From positions 1 to 64,000 of the forward strand of contig DASVPR010000027.1 of assembly GCA_036389485.1 (NCBI GenBank): DNA of 64,000 nt, written 5' to 3'. The notes beneath the pieces are model-generated. The model made no database searches and was not told the DNA's origin. It worked only from the letters and a program-made list of their open reading frames with translations. Positions within the stretch are counted from its first letter, which is position 1. Each line of letters opens with the position of its first letter. Made by a program: the position numbers and the translations under genes. Of the stretch, positions 33,277 to 43,600 are shown piece after piece. The stretch comes from CADCVT01 sp036389485 (GTDB lineage Bacteria > Actinomycetota > Thermoleophilia > Solirubrobacterales > Solirubrobacteraceae).

Positions 33277-34494
33277 ATGAGCACGGAAGCGACCCGCACG
33301 CGCACCGCCGTCGTCGAGCTCCACAGCGCCCAGGACGCCGTGGACGCCGTCCGCCTCGCCCGCAGCGAGGGCCGCCGCATCGTCGTGCTCAGCCCGCGGG
33401 GCGTCGTCCCGGACGATGCCGGCGACGCCCTCGTGGTCAGCACGGCGGCGATGAACGCCGTCGAGATCGACGAGGACATGTGGCGGGCTCGGGTCGAGGC
33501 CGGCGCGCTCTGGCGCGACGTCGCGCTGCCCGCCTCGGAGCTCGGCCTGGCGCCGCTCGCCGCACAGGCCGGCGACTCCCCCGTCGTCCCGGACACGCTC
33601 CACGGCGGCGTCAGCTGGCTCGCGCGCCTGCACGGCCTGGCGTGCAACAGCGTCACCGCGGTCGAGCTCGTCACGCCCGACGGCGAGCTGGTGCGCGCGG
33701 ACTTCGCGACCGAGGAGGACCTCTTCTACGCGCTGCGCGGCGGCGGCGAGCAGCTCGGCATCGTCGTCGCCGTCGAGCTGCTGCTGCACCCCGTCGCCCA
33801 GCTCTACGCGGGTGCGCTGATGTGGCCGATCGACCGCGCCCCCGAGGTCCTGCGCCGCTGGCGCGACTGGGCGCGCACCGCCCCCGTCGAGCTCACCTCG
33901 GTCGCCCGGCTCCTCCGGACGCCCGACAGCGACGCCGTCCCCGCCCCCTTCCGCGGTCGCGCGTTCGTCGCCGTCGAGGCGGCGTACGCGGGGTCCGAGG
34001 AGGCGGCGGCGCCGTTCGTCGACCACCTCCGTCACCTTCAGCCTGAGGTCGACACTTTCACCACGACGCCGCCGGCCGGCCTCCTCGCCCTGCACGGCGA
34101 CCCGGAGGCCGGGCGGGGCCGGCGCGTGGGCGGGCACACGATCCTGGGCACGCTGCCCGACGACGCGATCGACGCGGTGCTCGCCGCCGCCGGCCCGGGC
34201 GCGGACACGATCCTCGACTCGGTCGAGATCCGCCAGCTCGGCGGCGCCGTCGCGGCCGAGGCGCGCCACGCGGGCGCGGCCCCCCGCGTCGACGCCGAGT
34301 TCGTCGCGGTGGCCGTCGGACTCGCCGGCGCGGACGACGGCGGCGAGATGGAGGCCGCCGCGGGAGCGGCGCTGCGCCGACTCGCGCCGTGGAGCGCCGG
34401 CGATCCGCTGACGCCTGGCGCGCGCGCCCGCGTGCGTGAAGTCAAGCGGCGCGTCGATCCGGCCGGGATGTTCGCTCGGGTCGTGGCGCCGTAA
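33277..34494 (+). CDS. FAD-binding (PCMH/BBE-type) oxidoreductase
   Basis: 405 residues. Residues about 10-175 are a PCMH-type FAD domain (HSAQDAVDAVRLARSEGRRI, CNSVTAVELVTPDGELVRA, FYALRGGGEQLGIVVAVEL); the C-terminus ends REVKRRVDPAGMFARV, the berberine-bridge-enzyme-like closing motif. The canonical GGHS loop with its flavin-linking His is not seen, and the N-terminus is short for the family, so a covalent flavin is doubtful. Substrate unknown. The ATG at 33277 has GACAGT (a variant -10) 8 nt upstream. Confidence 0.85.
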   Translation: MSTEATRTRTAVVELHSAQDAVDAVRLARSEGRRIVVLSPRGVVPDDAGDALVVSTAAMNAVEIDEDMWRARVEAGALWRDVALPASELGLAPLAAQAGDSPVVPDTLHGGVSWLARLHGLACNSVTAVELVTPDGELVRADFATEEDLFYALRGGGEQLGIVVAVELLLHPVAQLYAGALMWPIDRAPEVLRRWRDWARTAPVELTSVARLLRTPDSDAVPAPFRGRAFVAVEAAYAGSEEAAAPFVDHLRHLQPEVDTFTTTPPAGLLALHGDPEAGRGRRVGGHTILGTLPDDAIDAVLAAAGPGADTILDSVEIRQLGGAVAAEARHAGAAPRVDAEFVAVAVGLAGADDGGEMEAAAGAALRRLAPWSAGDPLTPGARARVREVKRRVDPAGMFARVVAP

Positions 34495-34513
34495 GGAGGC
34501 TGACGCTCAATTG

Positions 34514-34577
34514 CTGAGCGGGCGTTGCCGATACCCATGGCATCGCCGCCCGTTCCCCCCGAAACACGCCCGCTCAG
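34514..34577 (+). other. Long inverted repeat between the FAD gene and the giant gene
   Basis: CTGAGCGGGCGT (34514-34525) is perfectly complementary to ACGCCCGCTCAG (34566-34577), separated by 40 nt that can form a smaller hairpin (34530-34544). It follows the FAD-gene stop by 20 bp. It could be a terminator without a T-tract or a regulatory structure. Confidence 0.45.
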
Positions 34578-34624
34578 TGGTCGTCATACATTCGTCCACC
34601 GAAGTTTCCGGACGGGGGAGCCCC

Positions 34625-34654
34625 TTGCTTTCCGTCTCCCGACCGGCGTACGGT
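34625..34654 (+). promoter_or_regulatory. Promoter of the giant repeat-protein gene
   Basis: TTGCTT (-35, 34625-34630), 18-bp spacer, TACGGT (-10, 34649-34654), then 7 nt to the ATG at 34662. No Shine-Dalgarno sequence, so a leaderless mRNA is expected. Confidence 0.6.
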
Positions 34655-34661
34655 CGCATCA

Positions 34662-37600
34662 ATGGCCGAAGCCGGATGCTCGGCCCTGGACACCTTCCGG
34701 GGATGGAGGACGACAGCAGCGACGCTGCTCGTGCTCCTCTTCGCGCTGCTCGCGCTGGCGCCGTCGGCGGACGCCGCCGTCAGCCGGCAGGTCGCGGCGG
34801 AGAAGGCGCTGGCGAAGCTCGGCGTCAGGGACAGCACCGACGCGGTCATCGTCTTCGGCCTGCGCACCACGCTGCGGCCGCGCACGATCATCAGCCAGTC
34901 GGGCCCCTCGGGCGGCGCGGTCGCGTCACGCGCCCTGCGCTCGGCCTTCGCCAAGCAGCGCAACCGGCGCATCCGCAAGGCCGGCGCGCAGGTGCGGCGG
35001 GCCGATGTGCTGCTGCGCACGGGGTCGGAGCGGACGTGGTTCTTCTTCGAGGACCAGGGCCCGCACCAGGCCTTCGAGCACCCGGGGCGCGTCGTGCTCG
35101 TGGGCGCCGACACCGGCAGGGTCCGCGTCAGCGAGGAGACCCGGTGGGTCCCGCTCGTCGACGGCAAGGCGCCGGCGTTCTTCCAGAACGCGGCGAACTA
35201 CGAGTCCGACCGCTATCAGGTCTTCGAGCGCCCGTGGTCGAGCGCCGACTCGCGCAACCGCGCGCGCGCCCGCCAGGCCTCCGACTCGCCGGACGCGCGC
35301 CAGCAGGTCGCGGACGCCCTAGCCGCCGAGAAGTCGTGCGCCTTCCGCATCTCGGATACGCTCGGCGACTTCTTCGACTTCGGCCGCGTCGACCAGACGC
35401 GCTCGCGCCTCGGCAACTTCTTCGAGTCGCTCGAGAAGCTGAACTCCGGCTTCGTCTCGCGCCGCTACACGACCAAGTCCGCCAAGGGCCCGATCGACGA
35501 GGCCCAGGCGCTCATCGACGAGGCGGGCTGCAAGGACCTCTTCCTCTACGCCGCCGGCGCTGCGCCCAAGACGGGCGAGGCGGGCATCGTCATCGGCATG
35601 CGCCCCGCGCCGGGCGGCCTGCTCGAGTGGCACGTCCTCACGGCCGCCGAGCTCGAGCAGCTCGTGAAGGCCAACCCGGGCGTCACGTTCAAGTTCCTCT
35701 TCGACGCGCCGTACTCGCCGCGGATCAACACGCGGCTCATCGACGAGTCGAACACGGTCCTGCTGATCTCGTCGGGCGGCCCCGGCGACACGAGCTTCAC
35801 CTTCCTGCCCGAGGTCCTCGGGCCGAACGGCGTCCAGGGCAACAGCGGCAACCCCGACCAGCTGCTCGAGTTCACCAATGCCGTCCTCAACGGGCTCGAG
35901 GCGTTCGTGCGCAGCCCCGGCGAGATCGCCCAGTGGGTCACCAACCGCGGCCTCGGCGGCCCGTCGATGATGAGCTGGATGATGGCGCGGGCGATGTCGC
36001 TCAGCCCCGCCTTCCTCTTCGCGGCGCCGATCGAGATGCTCAAGCTGCCCGTCGCGCCGACGCCGCCGCCCCCGCCGCCGCCGGCCGACACCCCCGTGCC
36101 GGCCGCCGCGCCGAACCGCGCGCCGCAGGGCACCACGCCGGCGCAGCCGACCAACGAGGACACCCCGAAGGCGATCACGCTGACGGCGACCGACCCCGAC
36201 GGCGACTCGCTGACCTTCACGATCACCGACCAGCCCGACCACGGTGACCTGACCGGCACGCCGCCGAACCTGGTCTACACGCCCGACCAGGACTTCGACG
36301 GGACCGACTCGTTCACGTACCAGGTCTCGGACGGCAGGGGCGGCACCGACACGCAGACGGTGCAGATCCCGGTCATCCCCGACAACGACGCCGCCGCGGT
36401 GACGACGACGTCCGGCGGCTCGGCGGCCTACACCGAGAACGCGCCCGGCGTCGAGATCGACCCCGCGCTGACGATCAGCGATCCCGACTCGACGCAGCTC
36501 GAGAGCGCCACGGTCTCGATCGTCGACGGCACCTTCCAGGCCGGCGACCAGCTCGAGTTCGTCAACCAGTCGGGCATCACGGGCAGCTACAACGCGGGCA
36601 CCGGCGTCCTGACCCTCACCGGCACGGCGAGCGTCTCGGACTACGAGCAGGCGCTCCAGTCGGTGAAGTTCAGCTCGACGCAGGACAACCCGACGGCGTC
36701 GCGCACGATCGAGTTCGTGGCCGAGGACGGCGACGAGGCCGGCGTGCCGGCCGAGCGCACGGTCACGATCACGCCGGTCAACGACGCCCCAGTGGCGAGC
36801 GCGTCCCCCGGCGACCTGAGCTACACCGAGAACGGCGGCGCGGTCGCGGTCGACAGCCTCCTCACGCTCGGCGACCCCGACGACACGAACCTCGAGAGCG
36901 CGGAGGTCGCGATCGCCTCGGGCTTCGAGTCGTCGTCCGACTCGCTGAGCTTCGTCAACACGGCCAACATCACCGGCAGCTACGACTCGGGCACCGGCGT
37001 CCTGACGCTCACCGGCACGGACACGGTCGCGAACTACCAGGCCGCGCTGCGCTCGATCACGTTCGCGTCGGGGAGCGACAACCCGGTGACGTCGAAGTCC
37101 GTCGAGTTCACGGTGAACGACGGCAGCCTCGACTCCAACACGACGACGAAGGCCGTCGACGTCACGCGCGAGAACGACGCGCCGACGGTCTCGACGTCCG
37201 GCGGGTCCACGTCGGTGGCCGAGGACGCGCAGGCGGTCGTCGACGGCGGCCTGACCGTGGGCGACGTCGACGACACGAACCTCGAGGGCGCGACCGTCCG
37301 CGTCTCGCAGAACTTCCAGTCCGGCGACAACCTGATCTTCGTCGACCAGAGCGGGATCACCGGCGCCTACAACACGGGCACCGGCGTCCTGACCCTCACC
37401 GGCACCGCGACGCTCTCGGACTACCAGGCGGCGCTGCGCTCGATCAAGTTCCAGACGACCAACGACGCGCCGGCGGGCGCCAAGCAGGTCGAGTTCAAGG
37501 TCGACGACGGCGACGACGACTCGAACGCCGCGACGAAGCTCGTCACGGTCTCCGGCGTCAACGACGCCCCGACGGTCACCACGAGCGCCGGCAGCCTCAC

Positions 37601-40600
37601 CTACGACGAGGGCGACGGCCCCGTGGCGGTGGACAGCGGGCTCAGCGCCTCCGATCCGGATTCGGCGAACCTCGCGGGCGCGACGGTCCAGATCACCGGC
37701 AACCACGTCCAGGCCGAGGACGAGCTGGCGTTCACCGACACGGCGAGCATCACCGGCTCCTACAACGACTCGACCGGGATGCTCACGCTCTCCGGCAGCG
37801 ACACGCTCGCCAACTACCAGGCGGCCCTGCGGTCGGTCACCTACGAGAACAGCTCGGACAACCCGTCGACGTCCACGCGGACGGTCTCGTTCCAGGTCGA
37901 CGACGGCAGCGCCTCGAGCAACCTCTCGAACGTCGCGACGCGCGACATCAGCGGCTTCGCGCCGACCAACGACGCGCCGGTGGTCACCACGTCGGCTGGC
38001 GCGACGAGCTTCACCGAGGGCGGCTCGGCCGTCGTCGTCGACGGAGCGCTGACGGTCACCGACGTCGACGACACGAGCCTCGAGAGCGGCCAGGTCAGGA
38101 TCTCGCAGAACTTCCAGTCCGGCGACAGCCTGAACTTCGTCGACCAGAACGGGATCAGCGGCACGTACAACACGGGGACCGGCGTGTTGACGCTGACCGG
38201 CACCGCGAGCGTCTCGGACTACCAGACGGCGCTGCGGTCGATCACGTTCGACCACGCCGGCGACAACCCGTCGAGCGGCAAGCAGGTGGAGTTCACCGTC
38301 AACGACGGCGACACCGGCTCCAACGCCCCGGTCAAGGGCATCAACCTCACGGGCGTCAACGACGTGCCCACCGTCAACACCTCCGCGGGTGACACGGCGT
38401 ACACCGAGGGCGGCGCCGCGGCGACCGTCGACAACGCGCTGACGATCAGTGACCCGGACGACACGAACCTCGAGAGTGCCCAGGTCCAGATCTCGAGCGG
38501 CTTCGAGTCCGGCGACGCCCTGGTGTTCGTGGACCAGAACGGGATCACCGGCGTCTACAACAGCGGGACGGGCGTGCTGACGCTGACCGGCACCGCCTCG
38601 GTCGCGAACTACCAGACCGCGCTGCGCTCGATCCAGTTCCAGACGACGCACGACGACCCGGCGACGTCGAAGACCGTGGAGTTCAAGGTCAACGACGGCG
38701 ACGGGGACTCGAACGCGCCGACGAAGGGCCTCGCGATCACGCGGAGCAACGACGCGCCCACCGTCGTCACCTCGGCCGGCGACACGTCGTACACCGAGGG
38801 CAACTCCGGCACGGTCATCGACAGCGCGCTGACCGTCAGCGACCCGGACGACACGAACCTCGAGGGCGGGCAGGTCCGGATCTCGAGCGGCTTCGAGTCC
38901 GGCGACGACCTGACGTTCGTCAACACCGCGAACATCAGCGGCGTCTACAACACCGGGACCGGCGTGCTCACGCTCACCGGCACGGACACCGTCGCGAACT
39001 ACCAGGCGGCGCTGCGCTCGATCACGTTCGACAACACGGTCGACGACGACCTGACCTCGCCGAAGACGATCGAGTTCAAGGTCAACGACGGCGACGCGGA
39101 CTCGAGCGCGGCGACGAAGAACATCGCGATCACGCCGGTCAACGACGCGCCGACGATCACCAATACGAGCTCGGCGCTGAGCTACACCGAGGGCGACGGC
39201 GCGGTCGCGGTCGACAGCGCGCTCGCCGTCAGCGACCCCGACTCGACGAGCCTCGCCGGCGCGACGGTCCAGATCACCAGCAACTTCAGCTCGGCCGACG
39301 ACGAGCTCGCGTTCACCGACACCGCGAACATCACCGGCGCCTACAACGACTCCACCGGGACGCTGACGCTCAGCGGCACCGACACCGTCGCGAACTACCA
39401 GGCGGCGCTGCGCTCGGTCACGTTCGAGAACGTGAACGACAACCCTTCGGGCAGCAAGACCGTGTCCTTCCAGGTCGACGACGGCGCCGCCTCGAACAAC
39501 CTCTCGAACGTCGGCACGCGCGACATCAACCTCACCGGCGCCAACGACGCGCCCACCGTCACGACCTCGGGCGGCAGCACGTCGTACACCGAGGGCGATC
39601 CCGCCACGACCGTCGACAGCGCGCTGACCGTCGCCGATCCGGACGACACGAACATCGAAAGCGGCCAGGTCCGCATCTCGAGCGGCTTCGAGTCCGGCGA
39701 CGACCTAGTCTTCGTCGACCAGAACGGGATCAGCGGCGTCTACAACACCGGCACGGGCGTCCTCACGCTCAGCGGCACCGCGAGCGTCGCCGACTACCAG
39801 ACCGCGCTGCGCTCGATCCAGTACCGGCACACCGGCGACAACCCGACGACGTCGAAGACGGTCGAGTTCAAGGTCAACGACGGCGACGCGGACTCGAACG
39901 CGGCGACGAAGAGCCTCTCGATCACGCGGGTCAACGACGCGCCGACGCTCACCACGACGGCCAGCGCGCTGAGCTACACCGAGGGCGACGGCGCCGTGGC
40001 CGTCGACAACGGGCTGACGCTCACGGATCCGGACTCGACGCAGATCCAGGGCGCGACGGTGCAGATCACGAGCAACTTCGTCTCGGCCGACGACGAGCTG
40101 GCGTTCACCAACTTCGTGAACATCACCGGCGTCTACAACGACTCGACCGGGACGCTCACGCTCAGCGGCAACGACACGGTCGCCAACTACCAGGCCGCCC
40201 TGCGCTCGGTGACGTACGAGAACGTCGACGACGACCCGTCGGGCACGAAGACGGTCTCGTTCCAGGCGACCGACGCCGAGGGCGCGGCGAGCAACGTGGC
40301 GACGCGCGACATCAGCCTCAACGGCGCGAACGACGCGCCTGTCGTCACCACGTCCGCCGGCGACACGTCCTACACCGAGGGCGATCCGGCGACGACGGTC
40401 GACGGCTCGCTGACCGTCACCGACGCCGACGACACGAACCTCGAGGGCGGCCAGGTCCGCATCTCGGCCAACTTCCAGACGGGCGACGACCTCGTCTTCG
40501 TCAACCAGAACGGGATCTCCGGCGTCTACAACACCGGCACCGGCGTGCTGACGCTCAGCGGGACGTCGTCGGTGGCGAACTACCAGACGGCGCTGCGCTC

Positions 40601-43600
40601 GATCCAGTTCCAGACGACGAACGACAACCCGAGCGCGTCGAAGACCGTCGAATTCAAGGTCAACGACGGCGACGTGGACTCCAACGCCGCGACCAAGAAC
40701 CTGGCGATCACGGCCGTCAACGACGGGCCGACGATCATCACGAGCGGCGGGAACGCGTCGTTCGTCGAGGACGCCGGCGCCGTGGCCGTCGACAACGCGC
40801 TGACGGTGGCCGATCCGGACTCGGCGAACATCTCGGGCGCCACAGTCTCGATCAGCGGGAACTTCGACAGCTCCGAGGACCAGCTCGTGTTCGTCGACAC
40901 CGCGAGCATCACGGGCGTCTACAACAGCGGCACCGGCGTGCTGACGCTCAGCGGCACCGACACCGTGGCCAACTACCAGGCCGCCCTGCGCAGCGTCCAG
41001 TACGACAACACCGACGCCTCCAGCCCGGGCACCGCCACGCGGACGGTCAGCTTCCAGGTCACCGACACGGGCTCCGCGGCGAGCAACGTCGCGTCGCGCG
41101 GGGTCACCGTCGCGCAGGCCAACGACGCGCCTGTCGTCACGCCGACGAACGGCAGCACCGCCTACACCGAGGGCGACCCCGCGACGACGATCGACGGCGG
41201 CATCACGGTCACCGACGCCGAGGACACGAACCTCGAGGGCGGTCAGGTCCGGATCTCGAGCGGGTTCCAGTCCGGCGACGACCTCGTGTTCGTCAACCAG
41301 AACGGGATCTCCGGCGTGTACAACACCGGCACGGGCGTCCTCACGCTGAGCGGCACGTCTACGGTGGCGAACTACCAGACGGCGCTGCGGTCGATCCAGT
41401 TCCAGACGTCGAACGACGCGCCCGTCACCTCGAAGACCGTCGAGTTCAAGGTGAACGACGGCGACGTCGACTCGAACGCGCCGACGAAGGAGATCGCGGT
41501 CACGCCGGTCAACGACGCGCCGTCGGTCGTCACGACGGCCGGGAACACCTCGTTCATCGAGGACACGACCGGGCCGACCGAGGTCGATCCGGGCGTGACG
41601 CTGAACGACTTCGACTCGGCGAACCTCTCCGGCGCGACGGTCTCCATCACCAACAACTTCGACAGCAGCGAGGACGTGCTGCTGTTCACCAACCAGCTCG
41701 GCATCACCGGCGCGTACAACAGCAGCACGGGCGTCCTGACCCTGAGCGGCACGTCGTCGGTCGCGAACTACCAGACCGCCCTGCGCAGCGTCGAGTACGA
41801 CAACTCGGACCTGATCGCTCCCATCACCAACCCGCGGACGTTCGCGTTCCAGGTGACCGACACGAGCGCGGCGGACAGCAACGTCGCGACGAAGACGGTG
41901 ACGGTGGCCTCGGTCAACGACCCGCCGGTCGTCACGACGTCGGCTGGCAACGCGTCGTACACCGAGGACGACCCGGCCACGACGATCGACGGCGGGATCA
42001 CCGTCGCCGACGCCGACGACACGAACCTCGAGGGCGGCCAGGTCCGGATCTCGAGCGGGTTCCAGACGGGCGACGACCTCGTGTTCGTCAACCAGAACGG
42101 GATCTCGGGCGTCTACAACTCGGGCACGGGCGTGCTGACGCTGACCGGCACCTCGTCGGTCGCGAACTACCAGACGGCGCTGCGCTCGATCCAGTTCCAG
42201 TCGACGAACCAGGAGCCAGTGACGTCGAAGACGGTCGAGTTCAAGGTCAACGACGGGGACATCGACTCGAACGCGGCGACGAAGCAGATCGACGTCACGC
42301 CGACCAACGACGGCCCCGTCGTGACGACGACCGGCACGACGCTCGCCTACACCGAGAACGACCCGGCGACCGCGGTCGACAGCGGCCTGACGATCGACGA
42401 CGCCGAGAACGACAACCTCTCGGGCGGCTCGGCGTCGATCACCGCGAACTACCAGGCCGGCCAGGACGACCTGAACTGGACCGACAACAACCTGTCGGAC
42501 AACATCACGCTCGACGGCGTCAACTCGACCGACCAGACGATCGTGCTGACCGGCCTCGACACCGACGCCAACTACCAGGCGGCGCTGCGCGCGGTCACGT
42601 ACACGAACACGTCGGACAACCCGTCGAACGCGACGCGCACCGTCACGTTCAGCGCGACCGACCAGCCCGGCCTCACCGGCTCGGACACGCGCACGCTCTC
42701 GGTCACCCCCGTTGACGACCCGCCGGACGCGCAGAACGACACGGCGACCGTGCTCGAGGACGCCGCGGCGACGTCGATCCCGGTGCTCACGAACGACACC
42801 GACCCCGACGGCGGCCCGAAGTCCATCGCGAGCGCGGGCGACCCGGCCAACGGCACGGTCGTGCTCACCGGCGGCTCGCCCGGCGCGCACACCGGCCTGA
42901 CGTACCAGCCCGACCCGAACTACTGCAACGACCCGCCCGGGACGACGCCCGACACGTTCAACTACACCGTCAACGGCGGCGACACCGCGACCGTGTCGAT
43001 GACCGTCACCTGCGTCAACGACGCCCCCGTGGCCGACGACGAGACCTTCAACAGCAACGACTCGGCGATCGGCAACACGACGCTGCAGGTCGACGATCCC
43101 GACGACAACAAGGCCGCGCCGACCAACCCGCACACCGAGATCACCGGCGACATCCTCGCCGGCGACACCGACATCGACGGCCCCGGCCCGCTGACCGTCA
43201 CGACGGGCACGTTCGCGACGAACGACGGCGGCTCGGTCACGCTCGAGGCCGACGGAGACTTCGTCTTCCAGCCCGCCCCGGCGACGAGCTGCACCGACAC
43301 GAGCGACTTCTTCGACTACACGGTCGAGGACTCGGGCTCGCCGGAGCAGACCGACACCGGCCGCGTGACGATCGCCATCGCCGGCTGTGTCTGGTACGTC
43401 TCGAACAACGCGCCCACCGGCCCTGGCAACAACGACGGCTCGTCCGACACGCCGTTCGTCACGCTCGCGCAGGCCGAGACCGCCTCGGGCAGCAACCACA
43501 CCGTCTTCGTCTTCGACGGCGACAACACCTCGACCGGCTATCAGACCGGCTACCAGATGAACTCGGGTGAGCGCCTGATCGGCGAGCACGAGGGCCTCGT

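Noticed and set aside
34566..34630. c-di-AMP (ydaO-type) riboswitch, prompted by CGGGGGAGCC near 34612
   Set aside because: Other core blocks of that class (GCCGAA-type and GGGGTGAA-type) are missing, and the apparent promoter lies downstream of the region.
36390..42725. Periodic repeats that might be read as a CRISPR array
   Set aside because: Units of about 396 bp are in frame, diverged and coding; no short identical repeats with unique spacers.
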